A DNA stretch of 64,000 nucleotides from PWQG01 sp040882255 (GCA_040882255.1 JBBEBP010000029.1:124001-188000); one strand, 5' to 3'. Counted from the stretch's first letter, positions 40,080 through 50,212 are shown. The notes: generated from the sequence alone by a model not told the origin. Numbers and translations: made by a program.

Positions 40080-42305
40080 GTGACCTGTATACCGCTATCG
40101 AGGCTGTTGGCCGCCCTTTCCCTGACCCTTTTCTTTTCCCTGTTCGCTACCGTCTCGCTGGCGGCTGACAACCCGCCGGCGGATGCAGCCACCTATGCCT
40201 CCCTGGCCGATATTCTTGAAGACGAGGACGCCAGGGAGCGCCTGATTCTGGAACTCAGGGAAGTGGCTGCAGGCGAGGGTCGGACGTCTTCGGATCCCGT
40301 CGCGGACGGGTCCGGTATAGAGGCAACGGAAGAGATCTCGATGGCCCGCCGGGTCGCCACTGTCTCCCAGGGCATCGCCCAGAGTTTTGTCACTGAATTC
40401 TCCAGTGGTGTCGCGGCAATCCGGGAGCTGGGCAGCGGCGGCCCTTCGCTGGATATTAGCGGTCTGATCAGCGCGGCTACCGATCTACTGGTGGTGATCG
40501 CGGCGACTGTGGGGCTGTTTCTGGTGCTGCGCTGGATGGCGCGCCCCTTGTTCTCGATGGCCAATCGCTGGGCGCTGACGGGGTCCGGGAAGGGGAACCT
40601 GCTGCGCCGGCTGGTCGCCGTGGTGGGCTCGGCCCTGATTGACCTGGTGATCATCCTGCTTGCCTATCTCAGTGGTTATCTGTTGACCCTGTTTGCGCTC
40701 GGCGAACCGGGGGAAATGAATACACGCGAGTCGCTGTTCCTCAATGCCTTCCTGCTGATCGAGGTGTTCAAGGCCACCATCCGCGCCCTGTTCGCCTCGC
40801 GGGATGACGGGCTGCGGCTGCTGCCCCTGACAGCCGAGCAGGCGGCGTACTGGAACGCCTGGCTGGCGAGACTGACCGGTTTCATCGGCTACGGCATCCT
40901 GTTGGTCGTGCCGGTTGTGAATGTCAATGTCTCTCCGGCTGTCGGACGAATGGTTGCGTTGTTCATCATGGGGCTGGCCTTCCTGTATGCACTGGTGATC
41001 ATTCTACAGAACCGGGCCCTGGTCACCGAGCGCCTCGAAACGCGCGCCCGGCAAGCGGACCTGGGTTTCAACCGTCTTTTGTTGAGCATGTTCGCCAAGA
41101 GCTGGTATGTGCTGGCACTGGCCTATTTCGCCGCGCTGTTCGTGATCACCCTGACGCGGCCGGATGATGCCCTGCCGTTCATGCTGGGGGCTTCGCTGCA
41201 GACGCTGTTGGCGGTCGGTATCGGGCTGTTTGTTTCGGTGCTGCTGAGTCAGTTCATCAGTAGTGGTTTTCATGTGGGGGAGGAGACACGGACCCGTTTC
41301 CCGATGCTGGAGGACCGCCTCAATGGTTTCCTGCCCAACATGATGAAGGTCATTCGCCTGGCCATACTGATCGTGGTGGCCGGGGTGGTGGCCGATGCCT
41401 GGGCCTTGTTCAGTCTTGCGGAGTGGGTGGCGTCGGAAGCCGGATCACGAGCGCTGGGCACGGCGGTATCGGTGGTCATCATCATCACCGTCGCCATGGT
41501 GCTGTGGATCGGGCTGGCGAGCTGGATCGAGCAGCGGCTGAATCCGGAAACCGGCTCCGGCGAACCCAGCGCCCGCGAGAGAACGCTACTGACCATCTTC
41601 CGCAACGCGGTGGCCATCACTCTGATCATCATTACGCTGATGATTGTGCTGGCCGAGATAGGCATCAATATCGGGCCGTTGATCGCTGGTGCCGGTGTGC
41701 TGGGTCTGGCCATCGGTTTCGGGGCCCAGAAACTGGTGCAGGATATCATCACCGGTGTCTTCATCCAGCTTGAGAATGCCATCAATACCGGTGACGTGGT
41801 GACCGCCGGGGGCGTGAGCGGTACGGCGGAAAAGCTGACCATACGGTCCCTGGGGATCCGGGACCTGTCCGGTACCTTCCACATGATTCCGTTTTCCTCG
41901 GTGGACACGGTGGCGAACTACATGCGTGGTTTCGGCTATCACGTGGGCGAGTACGGAGTCGCCTATCGGGAGGACATCGACGAGGTGATCGTGCGCCTGC
42001 GCGAGGCGTTCGCTGAACTGACCTCGGACCCCGAGCAGAAAGCGAAGATACTGGATGACCTGGAAGTGCATGGCGTGACGGCACTGGCTGACAGTGCGGT
42101 GAACATCCGTGTGCGCATCAAGACGCTGCCCGGGGCGCAATGGGCAGTGGGCCGGGCGTACAACCGGCTGGTGAAGTACCATCTGGATGCGGCGGGCATC
42201 GAGATTCCGTTCCCGCATATGACCATGTACTTTGGTCAGGACAAGGATGGCACGGCGCCGCCGGCTCCGTTGACCATCCTGTCCGAAAAGGGAGGCGCAG
42301 ACTGA
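40080..42305 (+). CDS. MscS-family mechanosensitive channel (large, YbiO-like)
   Basis: The product has 741 residues. A signal peptide (LAALSLTLFFSLFATVSLAA) precedes a periplasmic region of about 100 residues, and then about ten membrane helices. The pore-lining helix and cytoplasmic MscS domain occupy the C-terminal third: IGPLIAGAGVLGLAIGFGAQ, then KLVQDIITGVFIQLENAINTG and HMIPFSSVDTVANYM. The channel releases solutes on hypo-osmotic shock. The GTG at 40080 gives the signal peptide and is taken as the start. It stands alone between the GNAT gene and DUF2058. Confidence 0.92.
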   Translation: MTCIPLSRLLAALSLTLFFSLFATVSLAADNPPADAATYASLADILEDEDARERLILELREVAAGEGRTSSDPVADGSGIEATEEISMARRVATVSQGIAQSFVTEFSSGVAAIRELGSGGPSLDISGLISAATDLLVVIAATVGLFLVLRWMARPLFSMANRWALTGSGKGNLLRRLVAVVGSALIDLVIILLAYLSGYLLTLFALGEPGEMNTRESLFLNAFLLIEVFKATIRALFASRDDGLRLLPLTAEQAAYWNAWLARLTGFIGYGILLVVPVVNVNVSPAVGRMVALFIMGLAFLYALVIILQNRALVTERLETRARQADLGFNRLLLSMFAKSWYVLALAYFAALFVITLTRPDDALPFMLGASLQTLLAVGIGLFVSVLLSQFISSGFHVGEETRTRFPMLEDRLNGFLPNMMKVIRLAILIVVAGVVADAWALFSLAEWVASEAGSRALGTAVSVVIIITVAMVLWIGLASWIEQRLNPETGSGEPSARERTLLTIFRNAVAITLIIITLMIVLAEIGINIGPLIAGAGVLGLAIGFGAQKLVQDIITGVFIQLENAINTGDVVTAGGVSGTAEKLTIRSLGIRDLSGTFHMIPFSSVDTVANYMRGFGYHVGEYGVAYREDIDEVIVRLREAFAELTSDPEQKAKILDDLEVHGVTALADSAVNIRVRIKTLPGAQWAVGRAYNRLVKYHLDAAGIEIPFPHMTMYFGQDKDGTAPPAPLTILSEKGGAD

Positions 42306-42320
42306 TCCGGTCCGGGTTAC

Positions 42321-42857
42321 CTACCAGTCAATGTCATCCGGGATTGGAAAGTCCTTGTACGGATCTTCCTCGTCGGGTTCATCGCCGCTCGTCGGGCCGG
42401 CCCGGAAAATCAACGCTTCGGGCATCCGCTCGGCCACCTTGCCGGCGGTTTCCGCCGGCACAATGCAGTAGCCGTCTTTTTCTGCGCAGATAGCCAACTG
42501 ACCCCGGGCCAGACGTTCGCGGATGTCGTTGGTGACGTACAGTTGCTTGATCTTGCGATCCCGCGGGTCGGCAAACTGGAAGCGGATTTCGCCACTGGTG
42601 GCGATCCGGTGTGTCTCCAGCAGTTGCTGCACTTGCGCCTGGCGGGCCCGTGTCTCTTCGGCGGCCTTGCGCTGGCGGTTCAACTCGCGATCCTTCTCCG
42701 CCCGCTCGGTGCGCTGTTGTTGCAGGCGTGCCTGGTCCGCACCGCTGTCCGGAGATTTCTGCTTCTTCTGCTGACGTTTTTCCTTCTGCAGTTTCTTCGC
42801 TTTCTTGCTGTCTACCAGACCCGTGCCCAGCAGCTGGTCGGCCAGTGATTTGCCCAT
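42321..42857 (-). CDS. DUF2058 (YaiL-like) protein
   Basis: The product has 178 residues. The N-terminal MGKSLADQLLGTGLVDSKKA and the following Lys/Gln-rich coiled-coil-like region (residues 18-75) are characteristic of DUF2058 proteins. The C-terminal half contains IRFQFADPRDRKIKQLYVT and CAEKDGYCIVPAETA, which are also conserved. Function is not established; E. coli YaiL is described as a nucleoid- or ribosome-associated protein. The start at 42857 fits the family N-terminus, although the frame stays open upstream. Confidence 0.88.
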   Translation of the reverse strand: MGKSLADQLLGTGLVDSKKAKKLQKEKRQQKKQKSPDSGADQARLQQQRTERAEKDRELNRQRKAAEETRARQAQVQQLLETHRIATSGEIRFQFADPRDRKIKQLYVTNDIRERLARGQLAICAEKDGYCIVPAETAGKVAERMPEALIFRAGPTSGDEPDEEDPYKDFPIPDDIDW

Positions 42858-42993
42858 GGTGTCGTCTTGTCTTTGTTGGAAAGTGTAGACTGACCATTGT
42901 AAACGAAATGAGGGGCCCTTGATCCATTTGCGGAGGTCCAGCGGGAGGCTCAATGAAATATCTGTTCGAAGTACATATTCCGGGTGTCCCTGT

Positions 42994-44991
42994 TCAGTGG
43001 TGGCTTGCTGCCTCTTCCGGGGTCAACAGGTCTACCGGGTCCCCCATTCTCTCGCCGTAGATCACCGAATAGGCCAACACGTTCTGTACGTAGCCCCGTG
43101 TCTCGGCGAAGGGGATGGTCTCGATCCACTGGTCCAGGGGTAATGGGTTGTCACTGGTGCGGCGCAGCCACTGCTTCACCCGGTTGGGGCCGGCGTTGTA
43201 GGCTGCGGCAGCCAGCGCCCGATTGCCATCGAATTCATCCAGCATTTCGGAAAGGTACTGGCTTCCCAGCGCGATATTGACATCGGGGCGGTAGAGGTCC
43301 TCGGCGCTGACCTGCTCTCCGTTACCATTGGCGGTCTGCCGTGCGGTGGATGGCAGCAATTGCATCAGCCCCCTGGCGCCCGCCGGAGAGCGTACATCGT
43401 GCATGAAGGCGCTTTCCTGCCGGGCCACTGCGTAGAGGAGATGCGGCTGAATCCGTTGCTGCTCGGCGGCGTGACGGAAATGCTCGTCGTAGGCCAATGG
43501 AAACCGGAGTTCCAGGTCGTCCCAGTGCTGCGTTCGGATCATGGCCTGGATACTGTTGCGATGCCAGCCCCAGCGGCTGGCCAGTTGACCGCTGACCAGC
43601 CGCTGCTCCCGGTTCATCTGCTGCGTGGCATGCTCCCATTCCTCGCGGGCATTGGCTTTGTCGCCAAGGTGGTAGAGCTCATGGGCCCGGACGATGGAGG
43701 GGAATGCATACAGCGTCTGTTGGTGTGTACCGTTGAACGGCACCGGACGCTCCGCCATGGCATAGGGCTGCCCCAGGCGGTCGGCGGCCAGAAAGCCATG
43801 GAAGCTGCGGGTTCGGGCAATGTTGTGATAAAGGCGTTCCGCTTCTGCCAGGTCTTCCTTGCTGCCTTTCTGTTCCAGCATTCGTGCGCGCCAGTACGTC
43901 CATTGCTCGCTTTGCTGCTCGGCTTCGGGCAGGCGGTCCAGCCAGGTTTCGATACGCTCCCAGTCCTGGTTCTGCAAGGCGTCGCGCAGTAACCAGGCCA
44001 CCAGCGTGCTGGTGGCCAGTTCCGGGCTGTTGCGCAGCAGTGAGGCAGTTTCTTTTTCGAAACCCTGAAGGAGCAGTTGCAAGGCGATATGGCGTTGCTG
44101 CTCTACCAGCGTTTGTTCGCCAAAATCATGCGCGTCGTCATGGCGGTGCAGCAGCATCATGGCGCGGGGTGCATCGATACGGGACAGCTTGCGGATACCA
44201 TGCAGAATGATTTCCTGCACTTTGGGATGGTCCGCTTCCAGTTCGCTATGGGTGGCCAGCTGTTCCGGCGCACTATCGATCAACAGGTACAGCTCGGCCA
44301 GGGACTGTTCCTCTTCCGGCATCAATCCCGCGATATAGCGGGCCATACCGATACGGCCCGCCTGCATGGTCTTGCCAAAGCGGTCCCAGGCCAGCTCCGG
44401 GGTCAACCGGTCTGCTGTCAGCCACTCTTCAAACACCGGGTCACATTCGTTGTATTGGGAACGACCCACGTTCCACAGCGGAGCTACCTCATCCAGGGCG
44501 CTGCGGTCCCCGGTCTCCAGCCGTGCCCTCAGGGCCTGGCATTGCAGGATGACCGTGGTGTTGCCGGGGTTGTAATAACGCACCACATCCGCCCAGCGCT
44601 CCTGGTCCGCCAGCTCGAAGACCCAAAGGCGCTCCAGGGTCGCGGCCAGCCAGGTATCCGGGTAACGGTCCAGAAAGTGGTCGACATCGGTAAAAGGCAG
44701 CGTGTCCAGTCGGTCCGCCAGGGCCTCGTAGTCCAGGTAGGGACGCAGTGGATAGTCGGTCAGTTGTTCGTGCAACTGGCGGTAGCTGGCCATGTCGTTG
44801 TCAGCCAGGGCCTCGCGCGCCTGCAGGAACTGTTGCCGCTGCTTGAGGATCCCGGCAGTGATATGGGGCGCCGCGCCCGGTGTCATCGCGCGAGCCGGCG
44901 GCCAGGACAGCCAGACGCTGATCAGCAGGGTGCCCGCAGCGAATGCCACAAGGATGATGAGCTGCTGCATGGAGCGTGGACGGAAGCGCAT
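42994..44991 (-). CDS. slt: Soluble lytic murein transglycosylase
   Basis: The product has about 665 residues with an N-terminal signal or anchor segment (LIILVAFAAGTLLISVWL). A long helical superhelix region (residues 45-480) leads into the lysozyme-like SLT domain. The catalytic Glu526 lies in VARQESAFMHDV, followed by SPAGARGLMQLLPSTARQ and the AYNAGPNRVKQWL motif. It cleaves peptidoglycan glycan strands in the periplasm with formation of 1,6-anhydro ends. Starts at 45027 and 44970 are alternatives. The layout and length match E. coli Slt70. Confidence 0.92.
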   Translation of the reverse strand: MRFRPRSMQQLIILVAFAAGTLLISVWLSWPPARAMTPGAAPHITAGILKQRQQFLQAREALADNDMASYRQLHEQLTDYPLRPYLDYEALADRLDTLPFTDVDHFLDRYPDTWLAATLERLWVFELADQERWADVVRYYNPGNTTVILQCQALRARLETGDRSALDEVAPLWNVGRSQYNECDPVFEEWLTADRLTPELAWDRFGKTMQAGRIGMARYIAGLMPEEEQSLAELYLLIDSAPEQLATHSELEADHPKVQEIILHGIRKLSRIDAPRAMMLLHRHDDAHDFGEQTLVEQQRHIALQLLLQGFEKETASLLRNSPELATSTLVAWLLRDALQNQDWERIETWLDRLPEAEQQSEQWTYWRARMLEQKGSKEDLAEAERLYHNIARTRSFHGFLAADRLGQPYAMAERPVPFNGTHQQTLYAFPSIVRAHELYHLGDKANAREEWEHATQQMNREQRLVSGQLASRWGWHRNSIQAMIRTQHWDDLELRFPLAYDEHFRHAAEQQRIQPHLLYAVARQESAFMHDVRSPAGARGLMQLLPSTARQTANGNGEQVSAEDLYRPDVNIALGSQYLSEMLDEFDGNRALAAAAYNAGPNRVKQWLRRTSDNPLPLDQWIETIPFAETRGYVQNVLAYSVIYGERMGDPVDLLTPEEAASHH

Positions 44992-45080
44992 ACCGGCTGT
45001 TCTGCCTCGGCGACGTCGTGGTCGCATGGTGTACGGGTTACATCATACCATGACAACAGACCCGGTCGGCGCGCTTCGCA

Positions 45081-45428
45081 TTATTCCTTTGTGGCGGTGA
45101 ACTCGCCTTCAGCCATTCCGCCCAGGTCCACCGTACCGGCCAGCGTGCCGTCGTCCTGCACTTGCCCTTCATAGGTGACTGTGCCCATGTCACCATTGAC
45201 ATTGAAGGTGAAATTGTCGCCGTCTGCCTGACCGGTGAACGAAGTGTTGCCGAGCTGCCCCGAGTACTCGCCGACGATGGCTCCGTCGGCGATCTGGTCC
45301 ATTATCACGCTGGCAGACCCGCTACCCGCGCCGGGGATCTCGACATTGAAAGTCCAGTTGCCGCTGACATCGGCGATGGCTGCCGACATGCCCAGAGTGG
45401 TGATCAGTGCAATGATTGTCCGTAACAT
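45081..45428 (-). CDS. Small secreted beta-rich protein (hypothetical)
   Basis: The product has 115 residues. A clear signal peptide (LRTIIALITTLGMSAAIAD) follows an AGAGG ribosome-binding site. The mature part, DVSGNWTFNVEIPGAGSGSA and on, is rich in Gly, Thr and Asp and alternates polar and hydrophobic residues, suggesting a small beta-barrel. Proteins of this kind (DVSGxWxF... GxxxGxY) occur in many proteobacteria without known function. No cysteines are present in the mature part. Confidence 0.72.
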   Translation of the reverse strand: MLRTIIALITTLGMSAAIADVSGNWTFNVEIPGAGSGSASVIMDQIADGAIVGEYSGQLGNTSFTGQADGDNFTFNVNGDMGTVTYEGQVQDDGTLAGTVDLGGMAEGEFTATKE

Positions 45429-45565
45429 GGTGACCTCTTTTCCTGTGATTTGAAGTGTGACAGAGAACAGTGCAACGGTACCATGGAGACGGGGTTGCGT
45501 GTCCGGCTCCGATCGCAGAACGGCAACCATTGGTCGAATCAGTCCCGGAAGGTGAGTGCCGCAAG

Positions 45566-45799
45566 TCACCGGTTGCTCGTCGATCCCTTGCGGGCACCCC
45601 GCATCCACTTGCGGATCAGATTCATGGCGTAGCCGCCCGTGAACATGCCCAGTACATACACCATGACGAGCATCAGGGATCGGGGCAGACTGATGCTGGC
45701 AGTCAGGAAGCGCACGGTCACTGTTTCGGTATTCTGGAATACGAAAATGATCACCAGAATGGTAAAGAGGACGACCAGCGTGGCGTACAAGTTCTTCAT
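45566..45799 (-). CDS. LapA/DUF1049-domain membrane protein
   Basis: The product has 77 residues. Two membrane helices flank the LapA motif VFQNTETVTVRFLTASISLP (residues 20-39), followed by LMLVMVYVLGMFTGG. LapA (YciS) proteins help assemble lipopolysaccharide with the tetratricopeptide protein LapB. LapB is not adjacent here. The C-terminus is short and basic (RKWMRGARKGSTSNR). The start at 45799 is taken over a longer open frame that is not membrane-like. Confidence 0.85.
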   Translation of the reverse strand: MKNLYATLVVLFTILVIIFVFQNTETVTVRFLTASISLPRSLMLVMVYVLGMFTGGYAMNLIRKWMRGARKGSTSNR

Positions 45800-45911
45800 G
45801 ATGGCTCCGGTACGGGCTGCGTTTCTGTAGGTTGGCCGTCGACAGTAGAACGTTTGCGGGATCCTTTCAAGACCCGGTGTTGCCGCAGGTGGTGGTTCTG
45901 ACGGATACCGG

Positions 45912-46940
45912 TCAGCCCTGACCGTAGAGAATTTCCTCGGCGCGCTGGTTGGCGATCTGTTCCGGCGGTCGATTCTCGCGACGGCTGCGTTCGAACAGTT
46001 CGGACAGGGTGTCGCCAAGGGCCCTGGTGCGGTGTTGCACTTCGCTGTTCGGTGCCTTGTGATATCCCAGCGATACCTGAATCAGTCCGCCGGCGTTGAT
46101 CACGTAGTCGGGTGCGTAGAGAATGCCTGCCCGATGCAGGGCGGCGCCCTGCACGTCGTTTGCGAGCTGGTTATTGGCGGCGCCGGCCACGATGCGGCAC
46201 TGCAGGCGGGGAATCGTCTTTTCATTCAATACACCACCCAGCCCACAGGGTGCAAAGACGTCGCAGGGTACATCGTAGATGGCATCCGGTGAGACCACTT
46301 CGGCATCGTAGGCGTCCCCGCAGCGGCCGGCGCGCGCCGTGTCCGGATCGCTGACCACCAACCGGGCGCCGGCCTCGTGCAACTGTCTGGCCAGGGATGC
46401 ACCCACGTTGCCAACGCCCTGTATGGCCACGCGCAGGCCTTCCATCGATCCGGTATCGAGCTGATGCCGCACGGCGGCATTGATCCCCGAGAATACGCCG
46501 AGTGCCGTGATTGGCGAGGGGTCGGCGCCATCCCGGCTGGTGCCCGAGACATGGGGTGTCACATCCGCCACTTCGTCCATGTCGGCGAGTGTGGTGCCGC
46601 TGTCCACAGCGGTGATGTAGCGGCCGCCCAGGTCATTGACGAAGTGCCCGAAGGCGCGATACAGCCGGCTTCGATCCCGTATGAAGGACGGGCGGATGAT
46701 GACCGCTTTGCCTCCGCCCTGCGGCACATTGGCCAATGCCGCCTTGTAGCTCATGCCGCGTGCCAGCCGGATCGCGTCGGTGATGGCTGCGTCGTCACTG
46801 ATGTATTCAATGAAGCGGCAGCCACCCAGTGCCGGGCCCAGTCGCGTGTTGTGTATGGCGATGATGGCCTGCAGGCCGGTCGCCGGATCACGGCGCAGGT
46901 GCAGGTCTTCGAGTCGTTCGCGTTCGAGTCTGTCGAACAT
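45912..46940 (-). CDS. Leu/Phe/Val-type amino acid dehydrogenase
   Basis: The product has 342 residues. LGPALGGCRFIEY and then MSYKAALANVPQGGGKAVI carry the substrate-binding and catalytic Lys residues of the Glu/Leu/Phe/Val dehydrogenase family. IQGVGNVGASLARQLHEAG is the NAD-binding Rossmann motif, and APDYVINAGGLIQV is also conserved. The enzyme oxidatively deaminates a branched or aromatic amino acid to its 2-oxo acid. The length matches leucine dehydrogenase, but the exact substrate needs assay. The gene diverges from the penicillin-acylase-family gene across 178 bp in which I see no clear promoter. Confidence 0.9.
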   Translation of the reverse strand: MFDRLERERLEDLHLRRDPATGLQAIIAIHNTRLGPALGGCRFIEYISDDAAITDAIRLARGMSYKAALANVPQGGGKAVIIRPSFIRDRSRLYRAFGHFVNDLGGRYITAVDSGTTLADMDEVADVTPHVSGTSRDGADPSPITALGVFSGINAAVRHQLDTGSMEGLRVAIQGVGNVGASLARQLHEAGARLVVSDPDTARAGRCGDAYDAEVVSPDAIYDVPCDVFAPCGLGGVLNEKTIPRLQCRIVAGAANNQLANDVQGAALHRAGILYAPDYVINAGGLIQVSLGYHKAPNSEVQHRTRALGDTLSELFERSRRENRPPEQIANQRAEEILYGQG

Positions 46941-47118
46941 GGTATACCTCGTGGATGATGCATTACCGGTTGGTCCGCCTTGTGAGCGGAGACGAGAGCT
47001 TACCGACCTGCGGGGGAGCTGTCCACCGGCACCGGAAAGGTCAGTGCCAGGCGTGCTGGACAGGCCAGGGGGTGGCGTTTAAGCTGGATCTGTTACCACC
47101 TTTTTCCAGAGGTCCGCC

Positions 47119-49587
47119 ATGCCGCCGATCCAGCACGCACTCCACCGGGTTGTTCCGTCTGTATCCCTGTTCCTGTTGTCACTGTCGCTTTGTTTGTGGT
47201 CCTTCGCTGCCCGGGCCGCCGACGAGCGATCGCTGGTCCTTGATGGGCTGGAGGAGCCAGTGGAAATTCTCAAGGATGTCTGGGGTGTATCGCACATTTA
47301 CGCGGAGACGGAGCGGGACCTGTTTTTTGCCCAGGGCTACAATGCGGCCCGTGATCGTCTGTTTCAGCTGGAAATCTGGCGCCGTCAGGCCACCGGCACG
47401 ATGGCCGAGCTGATGGGAGAGCGCATGCTGGAGCATGACATCGGTGCCCGCTTGATGCGCTTCCGTGGCAACCTGCAGCAGGAGATGCAGCACTACCACC
47501 CGCGTGGTGACGAGATCATCCCCGCCTTTGTTGCGGGCATTAACGCCTACATTGACGAGATGCAGTCAGACCCTTCGCGGCTGCCCCTGGAGTTCCGGCT
47601 CATGGGTCTGGAGCCGCAGCACTGGACACCGGAAATTGTCATCTCGCGTCACCAGGGCCTGGTGGGCAATATACGGGAAGAGTTGAATCTGGCGCGCGCA
47701 GTCGAAACCACGGGTAGCGAGACCGTCAAGGAGCTGATCTGGTTCCATCCGGGCGAGCCTGATTTGCAGTTTGATGACGCCATCGATCCCGCGCTGTTGC
47801 ACGACGATATCCTGCGCCTGTACAACGCGGCGCGCAGCAGCGTGTCGTTCCTGCCGGAGGATATTGATCCACAGTACCGGGCTTCGGAAAGTGCCAGCCG
47901 CGAACAGGTCGCGGAGCGGCTCAACGATCAGCTGGCGGCCGGGCAGACGGAGGTGCTGGGCCGCAATCACGATATTGGCAGCAACAACTGGGTGGTCAAC
48001 GGTTCTCTGAGCGAAAGCGGTTACCCGATCATGGCCAATGACCCGCACCGGGTGGTGGGTGCTCCGGCACTGCGTTACTTCGTGCATCTGAACGGTCCTG
48101 GCTGGAACATTGCCGGGGGCGGTGAACCCTCCCTGCCCGGCATCTCCATCGGCCACAATGGCTTCGGCGCCTGGGGGCTGACGGTTTTCCGGGTGGACAG
48201 CGAAGACCTGTACGTCTATGAAACCCACCCCGAGGACCCGCACCGCTACCGATACCGGGACCGGTGGGAAACCATGCGGGTGGAGGAAACAGAGATTGCC
48301 TTGCGGGGTGGCGGCACGCGGATCGTGGAGCTGAAGTACACCCGGCACGGTCCGGTGGTTCACGAGCGTCCCGATGAACGGACCGCATTCGCATTGCGCC
48401 TGGCCTGGCTGGACACGGGCGCGGCCCCTTATCTGGCCGGCCTGCGCATGAGCCAGGCGCAGAGTTGGGAAGAGTTCCGTGAAGCGGCGGCCTATAGCCG
48501 CTTGCCCGGTGAGAACTTCGTCTGGGCTGATCGGGACGGCAACATCGGCTATCAGGCGGTCGGCGTGGCGCCGCTGCGGCCGAATTGGGATGGCCTGTTG
48601 CCGGTGCCCGGCGACGGGCGCTACGAGTGGGACGGTTATCTGCCCATTCAGGCGCTGCCAAACGCCACCAATCCGCAACAGGGGTTCTGGAACACGTCGA
48701 ACGAAAACCAGGTGCCGGACAATTATCCTTTCCGTAACGCGGTCGGATGGACCTGGACGGATCCCTATCGCAGCGATCGTGTGCGCGAAGTGCTGGCTTC
48801 CGGGCAGACCTTCAATCTGCAGGACATGGCGCAGCTTCAGAACGACTCACTGTCGATTCCGGCCCGTACACTGGTGCCTTTGCTGAACGGCCTGGAGCAT
48901 GACACAGGGGCGGTGGAACGGGCCCGTCACCAGCTGATGGGCTGGGACTATCGCATGGACATCGACTCCGTGGGTGCCGGTATCTATATGGCCTGGGAGC
49001 GGGAACTGCGCGCGCGTGTCTCGGCATTGTTCGTACCCGAGGCGGCACGGGACTACATCGGGTTGTTGCAGATGAAGCCGACGGTGGACCGCCTGCTTTC
49101 ACCGGATGGCCGCTTCGGTGATGACCCCACAGCCAGCCGCAACAATCTGCTGCTGGAAGCGTTGGCGGCCGCTGTCGGGAGTCTGCGTGAGCGCTTCGGC
49201 AGTGACATGGAGGGCTGGCGCTACGGCCAGGAGGGCTACAAGCATGTCCGTATGCGTCATCCGATGAGTGAGGCGGTCAATGAGGAACTGCGCGAATCGC
49301 TGGAAGTGGGGCCTGCCCCGCGCCACGGATACAGTTATACGGTGAGTAACACCGCATACGGTGATAACCAGACCAGTGGTGGCACGTTCCGCATGATTGT
49401 CGATACGGAGGATTTCGATCGCACGCTGGCGTCGAACTCGCCCGGTCAATCGGGTGACCCGGACAGCCCGTTCTACGACAATCTGTTCGGCGAGTGGATC
49501 GACAACCGGTACTTTCCGTTGTTCTACAGCCGGGAGAAAATCGAGTCGGTGACTGCGGAGACATTGCGCATGACACCGGCGGAATGA
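47119..49587 (+). CDS. Penicillin acylase family (Ntn-hydrolase) protein
   Basis: The product has 822 residues with a signal peptide (VSLFLLSLSLCLWSFAARA). The precursor is expected to cut itself into two chains. The catalytic N-terminal Ser is Ser288 in HDIGSNNWVVNG, after an alpha chain and linker. The beta chain contains IMANDPHR, GISIGHNGFGAWGLT and NTSNENQVPDNYP, which match the family. Members include penicillin G acylase, cephalosporin acylase and acyl-homoserine-lactone acylases. It acts in the periplasm, and the natural substrate cannot be told from sequence. It is convergent with the prolyl-hydroxylase-like gene. Confidence 0.9.
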   Translation: MPPIQHALHRVVPSVSLFLLSLSLCLWSFAARAADERSLVLDGLEEPVEILKDVWGVSHIYAETERDLFFAQGYNAARDRLFQLEIWRRQATGTMAELMGERMLEHDIGARLMRFRGNLQQEMQHYHPRGDEIIPAFVAGINAYIDEMQSDPSRLPLEFRLMGLEPQHWTPEIVISRHQGLVGNIREELNLARAVETTGSETVKELIWFHPGEPDLQFDDAIDPALLHDDILRLYNAARSSVSFLPEDIDPQYRASESASREQVAERLNDQLAAGQTEVLGRNHDIGSNNWVVNGSLSESGYPIMANDPHRVVGAPALRYFVHLNGPGWNIAGGGEPSLPGISIGHNGFGAWGLTVFRVDSEDLYVYETHPEDPHRYRYRDRWETMRVEETEIALRGGGTRIVELKYTRHGPVVHERPDERTAFALRLAWLDTGAAPYLAGLRMSQAQSWEEFREAAAYSRLPGENFVWADRDGNIGYQAVGVAPLRPNWDGLLPVPGDGRYEWDGYLPIQALPNATNPQQGFWNTSNENQVPDNYPFRNAVGWTWTDPYRSDRVREVLASGQTFNLQDMAQLQNDSLSIPARTLVPLLNGLEHDTGAVERARHQLMGWDYRMDIDSVGAGIYMAWERELRARVSALFVPEAARDYIGLLQMKPTVDRLLSPDGRFGDDPTASRNNLLLEALAAAVGSLRERFGSDMEGWRYGQEGYKHVRMRHPMSEAVNEELRESLEVGPAPRHGYSYTVSNTAYGDNQTSGGTFRMIVDTEDFDRTLASNSPGQSGDPDSPFYDNLFGEWIDNRYFPLFYSREKIESVTAETLRMTPAE

Positions 49588-49603
49588 GTCTGACCTGGCG
49601 GGG

Positions 49604-50212
49604 TCACTGGCGGGGCCGTTCGCGGAACCAGAGGTTGGCGGCCCATTTTACGCCCTTCAGTACGGGCATGCCGCCATGCAGCGTGTCGGGGTGACGGGTG
49701 ATGGTGCCGGGATGGCAGTTGTGGAACAGCAACAGGTCGCCGGCCCGCGCCGGTATTTCCAGTTTCAGTCTCGGGAAGCAGGTGGCGCCGCCTGACGCGA
49801 CGTCATTCAGGTAGACCAGGCAGGTCACCAGTCGCTGTCCGCCGCGCACCATGCAGCGTTGGCCGCGTTCCGTATCGGCTTTCCAGGCATCGTAATGTGG
49901 CCGGTACTCCTCGGATTCCCCATAGTGGATGACCTGGAAGGACTCGGCATGGGTGAGCGGTAAGTCTGCCAGTACCGCGATCCGCTCGGCCAGCGCCTGT
50001 ATGACCGGTGTGGTCGCATGAGGCACCCAGCAGTTTCGTCCTGTCCGGCCCGCGCTTTCCACACCGGCATGCGCGGCGCTCACCAGTGCCCTCTGCAGTT
50101 GGGGGCGTGCCGCATCCAGCAGGGCCTGCCGCTCGTCCTCCTCCACGAAGGCATCCACTCGCCGTATGAACGGTGAGTCGCTCAATACCTGCCCGACGGG
50201 TTCCTCGTTCAT
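49604..50212 (-). CDS. 2-oxoglutarate/Fe(II) dioxygenase (prolyl 4-hydroxylase-like)
   Basis: The product has 202 residues. The iron ligands are the HxD pair in EYRPHYDAWK and the distal His in RHPDTLHGGMPVLKG, followed by the Lys that binds 2-oxoglutarate (GVKWAAN). GDLLLFHNC is the conserved strand before the distal His. This matches small bacterial P4Hc-type hydroxylases. It has no signal peptide. The protein substrate is unknown. Confidence 0.88.
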   Translation of the reverse strand: MNEEPVGQVLSDSPFIRRVDAFVEEDERQALLDAARPQLQRALVSAAHAGVESAGRTGRNCWVPHATTPVIQALAERIAVLADLPLTHAESFQVIHYGESEEYRPHYDAWKADTERGQRCMVRGGQRLVTCLVYLNDVASGGATCFPRLKLEIPARAGDLLLFHNCHPGTITRHPDTLHGGMPVLKGVKWAANLWFRERPRQ

